Positions 1-4,516 of a stretch of DNA of 20,016 bases are shown one piece after another; the first letter of the stretch is position 1, and the number at the start of each line of letters is the position of its first letter. The notes beneath the pieces are model-generated. The model was not told the origin of the DNA and did no database searches. It was given only the letters and a program-made list of their open reading frames with translations. The stretch covers positions 1-20,016 of the IMG/VR virus record IMGVR_UViG_3300027861_000247. One strand, given 5' to 3'. A program made the position numbers and the translations under genes. This DNA comes from a virus.

Positions 1-24
1 AAAATTATCATAGTGTTATATTAT

Positions 25-53
25 CTTATAGTTAGATTCTAGTTAAGTGTCAA
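25..53 (-). promoter_or_regulatory. Possible leftward promoter at window edge
   Basis: Read on the minus strand, TTGACA (53-48) is followed after exactly 17 bases by TATAAG (30-25), one base from the general sigma-70 consensus; the TTG also sits in TTTG, the Bacteroidota -33 form. An ATG follows at 11-9. The expected Bacteroidota -7 TAnnTTTG is missing, and such matches arise by chance in AT-rich DNA, so this is tentative. Confidence 0.3.
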
Positions 54-103
54 ATTGTGGTAGAAAGTGGTGAATGTGACTTGGTAGCCACACTCACAAC
101 CGT

Positions 104-125
104 GTTTATGATGCAAACCATAAAC
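104..125 (-). other. 7-bp inverted repeat downstream of the terminator
   Basis: GTTTATG (104-110) and CATAAAC (119-125) are perfect complements around an 8-base loop. It lies just beyond the intrinsic terminator of the leftward gene. It has no U-tract, so it may be a back-up 3' end structure or a protein-binding inverted repeat. Confidence 0.45.
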
Positions 126-132
126 ATTAAAT

Positions 133-155
133 AAAAAGCACTCATTTCTGAGCGC
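133..155 (-). terminator. Intrinsic terminator of the leftward 89-aa gene
   Basis: Read on the minus strand this is GCGCTCA, a GAAA tetraloop, then TGAGTGC and TTTTT. All seven pairs form, one of them G-U. It begins eight bases past the stop of the leftward gene, the expected position for a rho-independent terminator. Confidence 0.88.
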
Positions 156-162
156 CTTAAGA

Positions 163-432
163 CTACATTACAAAACTGTCTAACACAGTAAGAGAGCTAG
201 CACAAGCAATTACCATAGGCTTACCTGTTTTCTCATCAGTACTATGAGCAATTGATAACTCACTTAAGTCTGCTTTCTGAGAATTGATACCCGAACCTAC
301 AGGCATAGTGAATTGCTCATTGTTTACAGTATAACCGATGAATGCACCGTTACCATTAGACAACTTAGATACTTTACCTGTTGCACCGATTGACGCTAGG
401 TATTCACGAACTGACATTACGAAATTTTCCAT
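163..432 (-). CDS. Small phage protein of unknown function (89 aa)
   Basis: A complete leftward ORF from ATG (432) to TAG (165-163). The only convincing minus-strand gene in the window, it has its own terminator immediately downstream, so it is very probably monocistronic. The start follows an A-rich leader (TTTAAAAAA before ATG) with no Shine-Dalgarno, as in Bacteroidota. The protein begins MENFVMSVREYLASIG and is rich in Gly, Ser and Ala, with a central GNGAFIGYTV segment; the pattern suggests a short helix followed by beta strands. There is no signal peptide or membrane segment and I recognise no family. A solo gene with a strong terminator opposite the structural operons suggests an abundant or early small protein, but that is inference. 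Confidence 0.75.
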   Translation of the reverse strand: MENFVMSVREYLASIGATGKVSKLSNGNGAFIGYTVNNEQFTMPVGSGINSQKADLSELSIAHSTDEKTGKPMVIACASSLTVLDSFVM

Positions 433-499
433 TTTTTTAAAGATTTAGTTAACGGGGTATTATTACTCCAAAGGATAGAGGGGGTCTTTGTTTGAAGTG

Positions 500-515
500 G
501 TTCACACGTTCACAA
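500..515. repeat. Tandem 8-bp repeat, operator-like
   Basis: GTTCACAC (500-507) is directly followed by GTTCACAA (508-515), seven of eight bases identical. It lies between the divergently read 89-aa gene and the rightward promoter-like element at 568, where a regulator could act on both. The rest of 433-567 shows only homopolymer-rich AT DNA. Confidence 0.4.
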
Positions 516-567
516 CTACTGGGTAAAAATTTTTTTGGGATTTTATTTTTTTATTGGTTATTTTTTA

Positions 568-575
568 TATCTTTG
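568..575 (+). promoter_or_regulatory. Bacteroidota-type -7 element (TATCTTTG)
   Basis: TATCTTTG is an exact match to TAnnTTTG. No TTTG stands at the usual 19-22 base distance upstream; the nearest are 11 bases (TTG at 554) or about 30 bases (TTTG at 534) away, so the -33 is weak. Transcription would start near 580, exactly where the folded region begins, which supports the assignment. Confidence 0.5.
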
Positions 576-579
576 CAGT

Positions 580-830
580 CCAATATTATCGTCCCCTGGT
601 AACCAAAAACGGGACTAGACATCGGATTGGTAGTTCTAAATAAGAACGAGATTTTCTCCGGTAATTGGAAAAAGAGTAAGATATAAACTCTGATTTGGAT
701 AGATTGCACACAGGTACGTGCGGTGAATTAACATCAAGATCACTATCCATGGGTCTCCGCTGATAACGGAAAGCACTGTCAGAGTGAAATTCACATACTT
801 GAAAACAGGTCTCCAAGGGGGAGAGCTATA
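580..830 (+). ncRNA. Candidate structured RNA or long structured leader
   Basis: About 250 bases with no convincing protein gene but many complementary segments. In order: CCAAT (580-584) with ATTGG (626-630), enclosing GTCCC (591-595) with GGGAC (611-615); GTTCT/AGAAC (633-647); AGAGT/ACTCT (673-691); GCAC/GTGC (706-721); TGGATAG (696-702) with CTATCCA (743-749); GTGAATT (723-729) with AATTCAC (788-794), which crosses the previous helix and would make a pseudoknot; TCCG/CGGA (756-770); CACT/AGTG (774-786); TCTCC/GGAGA (810-824). The base composition is more mixed than the AT-rich flanks. It follows a TAnnTTTG element and precedes a micro-ORF at 852, so it may be a free RNA or that gene's leader. 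No RNA family is recognised. The minus-strand reading frame here needs a TTG start and looks spurious. Confidence 0.55.
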
Positions 831-851
831 TTTAATTTAGAAATAAATAAT

Positions 852-935
852 ATGAAACAGCCAAAACCGGTTGCCAGACCTAGACCAACATCAAGACCTA
901 GACCAAAAAAAGGAGGGTGTGGATGTGGTAAATAA
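852..935 (+). CDS. 27-aa Arg-Pro-rich peptide ending GGCGCGK
   Basis: A complete short ORF, ATG 852 to TAA 933-935, between the structured region and the promoter of the next operon. The peptide is strongly basic and proline-rich: KPVARPRP and SRPRPKK, then a Cys/Gly tail GGCGCGK. The repeated RPRP units with two closely spaced cysteines look selected rather than random, and the start has the A/T-rich leader (AAATAAATAAT) seen before other genes here. It could bind nucleic acid or metal, or be a leader peptide. No family is recognised. Confidence 0.5.
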   Translation: MKQPKPVARPRPTSRPRPKKGGCGCGK

Positions 936-952
936 AATATTTCCTTAAAATA

Positions 953-985
953 TTTGTAAATATAAAAGATTTATTTATATATTTG
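953..985 (+). promoter_or_regulatory. Bacteroidota promoter of the groES-terL operon
   Basis: TTTG (953-956) and TATATTTG (978-985) are separated by 21 bases, matching the Bacteroidota housekeeping consensus TTTG/TAnnTTTG. Transcription would start near 990, giving a leader of about 18 bases to the GroES start at 1008. No other good promoter is seen before 6500, so it probably drives all genes to terL. Confidence 0.7.
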
Positions 986-1007
986 TCCCAACCAAAAATA
1001 TATAAAT

Positions 1008-1271
1008 ATGAATTTTAAGCCAAGCGGATCCTGGATAGTCCTTCCAGATCCTACAATCACTAAAACAGCATCAGGTATTATATTAGATGAAGAGACTGCA
1101 AAGTTACAAGCAACTAATATCCTTAAAGCCGTAGCTGTAGGTCCCCAATGTCATTTCGTTAAAGAAGGAGATACCATTATGGTAGATCCTAGATCAGAAG
1201 CTATCAAAGCTGAAATTGATGAAGAAGAGTATTTAATTATCTCAGAACATCAGATTTTAGGTAAATGGTAA
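1008..1271 (+). CDS. groES: GroES-like co-chaperonin
   Basis: Predicted co-chaperonin that caps GroEL and helps fold substrates in the cytoplasm. At 87 aa it is slightly shorter than bacterial GroES. The N-terminus WIVLPDP (residues 9-15) matches the first strand; TITKTASGIILDEETA (16-31) matches the mobile loop that contacts GroEL, usually of TKTxGGI(V/I)L type; AVAVGP (about 41-46) matches the VxAVGxG strand; GDTIMVD and the YLIISEHQILG ending fit the C-terminal strands. It is first in the operon that leads to the terminase, from a promoter 25 bases upstream. Phage-encoded co-chaperonins such as T4 gp31 help fold the capsid protein, so a capsid-folding role is a good inference, with host GroEL as partner. 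Confidence 0.9.
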   Translation: MNFKPSGSWIVLPDPTITKTASGIILDEETAKLQATNILKAVAVGPQCHFVKEGDTIMVDPRSEAIKAEIDEEEYLIISEHQILGKW

Positions 1272-1510
1272 AGGGAACTGTAAATATACAACTAAAAGAT
1301 TATCATACTTTTCTAGAAGCCACTCAAAGATCAACAGAAAAACAAGAGAATTTAATAAGAGCAGCTAAAGAGTTACAAGTATTCCTTGATTTTATATGTA
1401 ATCAAGTGGATATAGAAGAACATATAAATGCTTTTAATAGGCAATCTAAAACAGCGGAAATAAAATTTATTAACGGAAGAGCTAGAATAGAATTTAAAGA
1501 TGATGAATAA
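1265..1510 (+). CDS. Unknown 81-aa protein
   Basis: Starts inside the end of the GroES gene (7-base overlap), suggesting translational coupling. Residues about 12-50 are helical with heptad-like spacing (EKQENLIRAAKELQVFLDFI); the C-terminus (AEIKFINGRARIEFKDDE) looks like a two-strand beta hairpin. No signal peptide or membrane segment. No family is recognised; its reality rests on packing and coding-like composition. Confidence 0.65.
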   Translation: MVKGTVNIQLKDYHTFLEATQRSTEKQENLIRAAKELQVFLDFICNQVDIEEHINAFNRQSKTAEIKFINGRARIEFKDDE

Positions 1511-1634
1511 AATTAAATATATATTACATAAAATGGGGTTTCATAATGATAATTGTAGGAGACGTATATACACTACAGAACAGGATTATTTATGTACTAT
1601 TACAGGTAATTCACACAAAAAATTTACACTATAA
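1503..1634 (+). CDS. 43-aa basic micro-protein
   Basis: ATG at 1503 overlaps the preceding stop by 8 bases, and its TAA (1632-1634) shares a base with the ATG of the next gene (TAATG). Overlap at both ends is the pattern of translationally coupled phage genes and fills an otherwise empty 120-base gap. The protein is basic and aromatic (HNDNCRRRIYTTEQDYLCTI) with two cysteines. No function is recognised. Confidence 0.6.
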   Translation: MNKIKYILHKMGFHNDNCRRRIYTTEQDYLCTITGNSHKKFTL

Positions 1635-1843
1635 TGGAAGATGAAGATATAAATATATTATTAAAGGCAGGATTATGGTTTACTGTAACTCCAGTTCCTT
1701 CTAAGGGTGCGTGGAGATGGGTCTGTGGTATATATAAGAAGAATAAGGGAACAGGTGACTGGCAGACTGAGACTTGTAAAACTTGGGAAACTCCAGGGGA
1801 AGCATATGACTGGGCATTGACTAAATTAACAAAAAGAGTATAG
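1634..1843 (+). CDS. Unknown Trp-rich 69-aa protein
   Basis: A small acidic-to-neutral protein with six tryptophans and a regular arrangement: WFTVTPVPSKGAWRWVCGIY, then GDWQTETCKTW, then GEAYDWALTKL. This looks like a compact beta sheet followed by a C-terminal helix in which the aromatics form the core, a type often found in small phage accessory proteins. It is coupled to the upstream micro-gene by a TAATG overlap. No named family can be assigned. Confidence 0.7.
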   Translation: MEDEDINILLKAGLWFTVTPVPSKGAWRWVCGIYKKNKGTGDWQTETCKTWETPGEAYDWALTKLTKRV

Positions 1844-1846
1844 TAG

Positions 1847-2056
1847 ATGGCAGTATTTAAATGTAATACCTGCGGGAAAAGCTTAGAATTACAAAAGCAT
1901 ATATCTACATACGTAGAATCTGAGAAAAAGTTTCTAGTTAAGGAAGCTATTTGTTGTAATAACTATATGGATGAAATAGAAGATCCTATAATAGGGGATA
2001 TAAAAATACCAAATATAAAAAGAACAGAAGGGAGTTTAACTAAAAAACATAATTAA
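1847..2056 (+). CDS. Small zinc-ribbon-like protein
   Basis: A 69-aa protein starting three bases after the previous stop. CNTCGK at residues 6-11 is a zinc knuckle; a second pair, CC at about residues 37-38, could complete a four-Cys site, although adjacent cysteines are unusual. The tail (GDIKIPNIKRTEGSLTKKHN) is basic. It may be a small nucleic-acid or protein-binding zinc protein; the exact role is unknown. Confidence 0.65.
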   Translation: MAVFKCNTCGKSLELQKHISTYVESEKKFLVKEAICCNNYMDEIEDPIIGDIKIPNIKRTEGSLTKKHN

Positions 2057-2057
2057 T

Positions 2058-2273
2058 ATGAGTTTAAGGACAACATTAAAAAGGCAGGGAACTGTCAGAG
2101 GTAGAAGATGGATTATCAAATACAATAAAGATAATGAGATTAGAGAAGTAAAATTACTCTTTAATCCTGAAGAATATGCAAAAGAAAATAAACATAATAG
2201 AACATTATACGGTGATAAAGCTCTATTAAAAATACTAGACAAAAATTATGAAAAGACAAAAATTAACAATTAA
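2058..2273 (+). CDS. Small basic protein of unknown function
   Basis: 71 aa, starting one base after the previous stop. It is Lys/Arg-rich (TLKRQGTVRGRRWIIKYN), with a predicted beta hairpin (RRWIIKYNKDNEIREVKLLF) and then a helical C-terminus. Its high charge suggests contact with nucleic acid, but no motif shows this. A long reverse-strand frame over the same bases is its shadow. Confidence 0.65.
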   Translation: MSLRTTLKRQGTVRGRRWIIKYNKDNEIREVKLLFNPEEYAKENKHNRTLYGDKALLKILDKNYEKTKINN

Positions 2274-2568
2274 AGCTACTACAATTTATAAGTATGTACA
2301 ACTTTGGAATGGAATATTTAATTTAACATCTAAAGAATTAGATATATTAAGTACATTCCTTGAGTTACCTTTAGAGATAGCGTTTACAACTAAAGGAAAG
2401 AAATTAACTGCTAAAACATTAAATTTAAAAGATTTTAATACATTAAATAATTATATTAAAAAATTTAAAGATAAAGGGGTTATTAGAAAGATAGATAATG
2501 AATATATATTAAATAAATTACTTGATCCTACCACTGAGTTAGTAGAAATAAATTTTATACATGGGTAA
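2248..2568 (+). CDS. Winged-helix-like small protein
   Basis: 106 aa, overlapping the previous gene by 26 bases. Residues about 26-86 read as a helix-turn-helix with wing: LTSKELDILSTFLELP is a first helix, TAKTLNLKDFNTLNNYIKKFKDKGVI resembles recognition helix plus the start of the wing (NEYILNKLL). This resembles MarR-type or replication-initiator winged helices. It could regulate transcription or be a DNA-binding packaging factor; position among small genes does not decide. Confidence 0.6.
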   Translation: MKRQKLTIKATTIYKYVQLWNGIFNLTSKELDILSTFLELPLEIAFTTKGKKLTAKTLNLKDFNTLNNYIKKFKDKGVIRKIDNEYILNKLLDPTTELVEINFIHG

Positions 2569-2707
2569 AACAGTATTATTAGTACCTTCTGTCTTTGAAT
2601 TAGAAGTAGGCACTTTGTATATATTACAAGATGAAAATGGAGAATTAATAAAATTAGAAATAGAATATGACAGACCAGGATACAAACAACACGCCAAAGA
2701 AAGTTGA
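2561..2707 (+). CDS. 48-aa micro-protein overlapping both neighbours
   Basis: ATG 2561 lies in the last codons of the upstream gene and the TGA (2705-2707) lies 41 bases inside the next gene. The protein reads MGKTVLLVPSVFELEVGTLY followed by ILQDENGELIKLEIEY, an alternating hydrophobic pattern of a small all-beta fold. It fills a gap that would otherwise be non-coding within a tightly packed operon. No family is recognised. Confidence 0.55.
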   Translation: MGKTVLLVPSVFELEVGTLYILQDENGELIKLEIEYDRPGYKQHAKES

Positions 2708-3035
2708 AGCAGAATATGTAAAGCCCCCTTCTTTTTTCAAAATGGCTATGAACTTTAGTAAAGACTTAGCTACTTATATTAAAAATGGAGCTCCAAATGT
2801 TTCGACAGAAGATTATATAGCAAGATTAGATACTTGCCAAGGATGTGAATTTTTAATAGAAGAGAAAAAACGATGTGGCGCATGCGGATGTTTAATTGAA
2901 CATAAAGCTAAATGGAGAACTGCTGGATGCCCTAAACAAAAATGGGCGGTACAAGATGTCTCTGACCTTGATATAAAGAAAGTCGAACAAAATGAAGATG
3001 ATAGACGTACAAAAAACGAACAGACGGGTGAGTAA
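2667..3035 (+). CDS. Zinc-binding phage protein (six-Cys domain)
   Basis: 122 aa. The core (residues 57-93) carries C57xxC60, C70GAC73GC75, then K80AKWRTAGC88PKQKW. This C..C-CxxCGC-KAxxxxxxCPxxKW arrangement is a small zinc-finger module common in phages and known from families such as DUF6171; the biochemical role of these proteins is not established. The N-terminal 40 residues are helical and the C-terminal tail is charged and flexible. The start overlaps the upstream micro-gene; no better start is visible. Confidence 0.75.
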   Translation: MTDQDTNNTPKKVEAEYVKPPSFFKMAMNFSKDLATYIKNGAPNVSTEDYIARLDTCQGCEFLIEEKKRCGACGCLIEHKAKWRTAGCPKQKWAVQDVSDLDIKKVEQNEDDRRTKNEQTGE

Positions 3036-3240
3036 AGATTTAATTATTTACAGATTAGCTAATAAGTATAATCTTCCTATAAAAAAAATTAAGGAGATAG
3101 TAGAATATCAGTTTAAATATACAACTGAAGTTATGAAGAAAGGAGACTTTGAAGCTATACGTCTTCCATACTTTGGTAAATTCTCAGTTAATCCAAGGAG
3201 AGTCGAATATATAAATAAGAAGAATGATACAAAAGATTAA
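2992..3240 (+). CDS. HU/IHF-like protein lacking the DNA-binding arm
   Basis: Residues 14-73 match the HU/IHF fold: two helices (SKDLIIYRLANKYN, PIKKIKEIVEYQFKYTTEVM) and then KKGDFEAIRLPYFGKFSVNP, the GxxVxLxGFGxFxV signature. The protein ends at residue 82, just where the long beta arm of HU would begin, so the DNA-wrapping arm and final helix are missing or minimal. It may dimerise, bind DNA weakly or act as a virion component. The ATG at 2992 overlaps the previous gene by 44 bases; a GTG at 3028 (8-base overlap) would give 71 aa and keep the whole fold, so the true start is uncertain. IHF-like genes near the packaging module are known in crAss-like phages. Confidence 0.8.
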   Translation: MKMIDVQKTNRRVSKDLIIYRLANKYNLPIKKIKEIVEYQFKYTTEVMKKGDFEAIRLPYFGKFSVNPRRVEYINKKNDTKD

Positions 3241-3751
3241 AGATTTATTTACTGTTTATTCCCCAACGAATGAGTGGAAAATAAAATTAGGTTGTATGGA
3301 TATATATGTAATGGATATATTTATTCCTTATGGAATAATACAACTTTATTATTATTTCAGAAGTTTAATATTGATATATACCAAATTTGAATTAAACTAT
3401 ATAGAATGGGATTTAATACAAACAGAAGGATCTAATCTTCCAGGAGATACAGATAAAGATTATTCATGGGGAGAATTAGAAAAATCTATAAAGAAACATA
3501 ATGTTCTTTTTCCGATATTATTAAAGACGCTTCCAGAAGGGCATCACTCAACAAAAGATTGGTCTAAACATCCTCCCATAGAAAATGTTTATAAATATGA
3601 TGTTGTAGACGGGTACCATAGATTAGCTGTTTTAAATAAATTATATGGTTCTAACTATAAAGTTAAATGTAGGATTATAGATTATAATGAATGTACAAAG
3701 GACTTAACAAAAATACTAAATGGAAGATTTAATTTTTATAAAAGATGGTAA
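3224..3751 (+). CDS. ParB/sulfiredoxin-fold protein
   Basis: 175 aa. Residues about 79-152 look like the ParB/Srx superfamily core: DYSWGELEKSIKKHNVLFPI followed by VVDGYHRLAVLNKLYG and a final strand KVKCRIIDY. The D129GYHR133 motif corresponds to the nucleotide-binding DGxHR/(G)ExRxxA region. Members bind or hydrolyse CTP or ATP, or act as nucleases; which applies here is not evident. Residues 1-60 are rich in Tyr, Ile and Phe and may add a hydrophobic subdomain, with no clear signal peptide. It overlaps the HU-like gene by 17 bases and the next gene by 32 bases. Confidence 0.7.
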   Translation: MIQKIKDLFTVYSPTNEWKIKLGCMDIYVMDIFIPYGIIQLYYYFRSLILIYTKFELNYIEWDLIQTEGSNLPGDTDKDYSWGELEKSIKKHNVLFPILLKTLPEGHHSTKDWSKHPPIENVYKYDVVDGYHRLAVLNKLYGSNYKVKCRIIDYNECTKDLTKILNGRFNFYKRW

Positions 3752-4235
3752 TCTAGCAGTACCTAGTGCATATGCTTGTACTATACTAGAATTCAAAGGT
3801 TTACGCGCAGAAGAGTTGTCTTTTGTATACTTTATGGTTGATCATAGATCTGCTTTTTCAGTTTATGAGTGGGAACAACGTCTTATTGAAGTAAAAAATA
3901 GTATCTTTGGAGAAGAAAAGAAATGGGAGGCATCAACTAAAGTATTAGCTGCGTGTTCTAAATATGATAAATTAATAGAAACCTCAGCAGTAAGGTTATT
4001 AAAAGCAGCTAGGGAATCTATTGTTAAGTTAGAAAAATACTTTAGATTTATAGATCTACATGCAATGGATGATAGGGGTAAACCTATATACGCAGCAAAA
4101 GATCTTATATCTAATCTAGAAAAGATGGGTAAAGTAGTTGATGGACTAACTAAGCTAGAAGAAATTGTTAAACGAGAAGAACAAGCTGCTAACACTAATA
4201 GAGGTGGAGTAGAAGTAAATAAATATAATATATAA
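3720..4235 (+). CDS. Helical protein, candidate small terminase or packaging factor
   Basis: 171 aa, mostly alpha helical with long charged amphipathic stretches (VRLLKAARESIVKLEKYFRF; LISNLEKMGKVVDGLTKLEE). It lies two genes upstream of TerL, and its last base is the A of the next ATG. Small terminase subunits are helical oligomers usually encoded just before TerL, so this is a reasonable candidate, but no helix-turn-helix or known TerS motif is seen. It could equally be another virion assembly factor. Its antisense frame is a shadow. Confidence 0.6.
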   Translation: MEDLIFIKDGNLAVPSAYACTILEFKGLRAEELSFVYFMVDHRSAFSVYEWEQRLIEVKNSIFGEEKKWEASTKVLAACSKYDKLIETSAVRLLKAARESIVKLEKYFRFIDLHAMDDRGKPIYAAKDLISNLEKMGKVVDGLTKLEEIVKREEQAANTNRGGVEVNKYNI

Positions 4236-4516
4236 TGGATTTTTTAGAAGAAATGGAACTATATAACAGTGCAATGGATAATGCTTATAATTTAATAACA
4301 GGTAGAATGAAACTAGAAGATTTATTTATAAACTTTGAGGAGGAAGAAGATGCAGAAGATGATTTACTTCCTTTACCATTTAACCCTTTTATGACAAGTA
4401 AATATTCAGACGATACTATAGATATAGTTATAGAACATTTTTCAGGATTAGAAGAATATGAGAAATGCGCTGAATTAGTGGCTATTAAAGAGCGAAATGC
4501 TAAAAAATACAGCTAG
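4235..4516 (+). CDS. Acidic 93-aa protein upstream of terminase
   Basis: Starts in a TAATG overlap with the previous gene and runs 20 bases into terL. It is acidic, with a run EEEEDAEDD at about residues 35-43, then a PLPFNPFM turn and a helix (EEYEKCAELVAIKERNAKKY). Sandwiched between the helical protein and TerL, it may be a packaging accessory or part of the small-terminase function. No family is recognised. Confidence 0.6.
   Translation: MDFLEEMELYNSAMDNAYNLITGRMKLEDLFINFEEEEDAEDDLLPLPFNPFMTSKYSDDTIDIVIEHFSGLEEYEKCAELVAIKERNAKKYS

Larger units (their letters stand above)
1..132. other. Left-edge intergenic stretch
   Basis: No credible complete gene is visible here. On the minus strand an ATG at 11-9 runs off the left edge, so a leftward gene may begin at the border, but only three codons are present. 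The stretch contains a minus-strand promoter-like element (25-53) and a perfect 7-bp hairpin (104-125), listed separately. Confidence 0.5.

Noticed and set aside
611-691. Group I intron core: ACTAGACATCGG followed by AAGATATA, resembling the R/P3 and S elements
   Set aside because: The required P7 helix does not form: GGGACTA would need TAGTCCC after AAGATA, but ATAAACTC is present, and GGGAC pairs better with GTCCC at 591. No split gene flanks the region.
586-816. Minus-strand 76-codon reading frame
   Set aside because: It needs a TTG start, lies across the dense inverted-repeat region, has no leader resembling the other genes, and its composition is not protein-like.
907-923. AAAGGAGGG as a Shine-Dalgarno for a start at 923
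   Set aside because: The ATG at 923 is followed at once by TGG TAA, so there is no gene; the purine run encodes KKGG of the 27-aa peptide.
3863-4195. 110-codon minus-strand frame
   Set aside because: Fully antisense to the 171-aa gene, which has overlaps with both neighbours and a protein-like sequence; it is a mirror of its helical codons.
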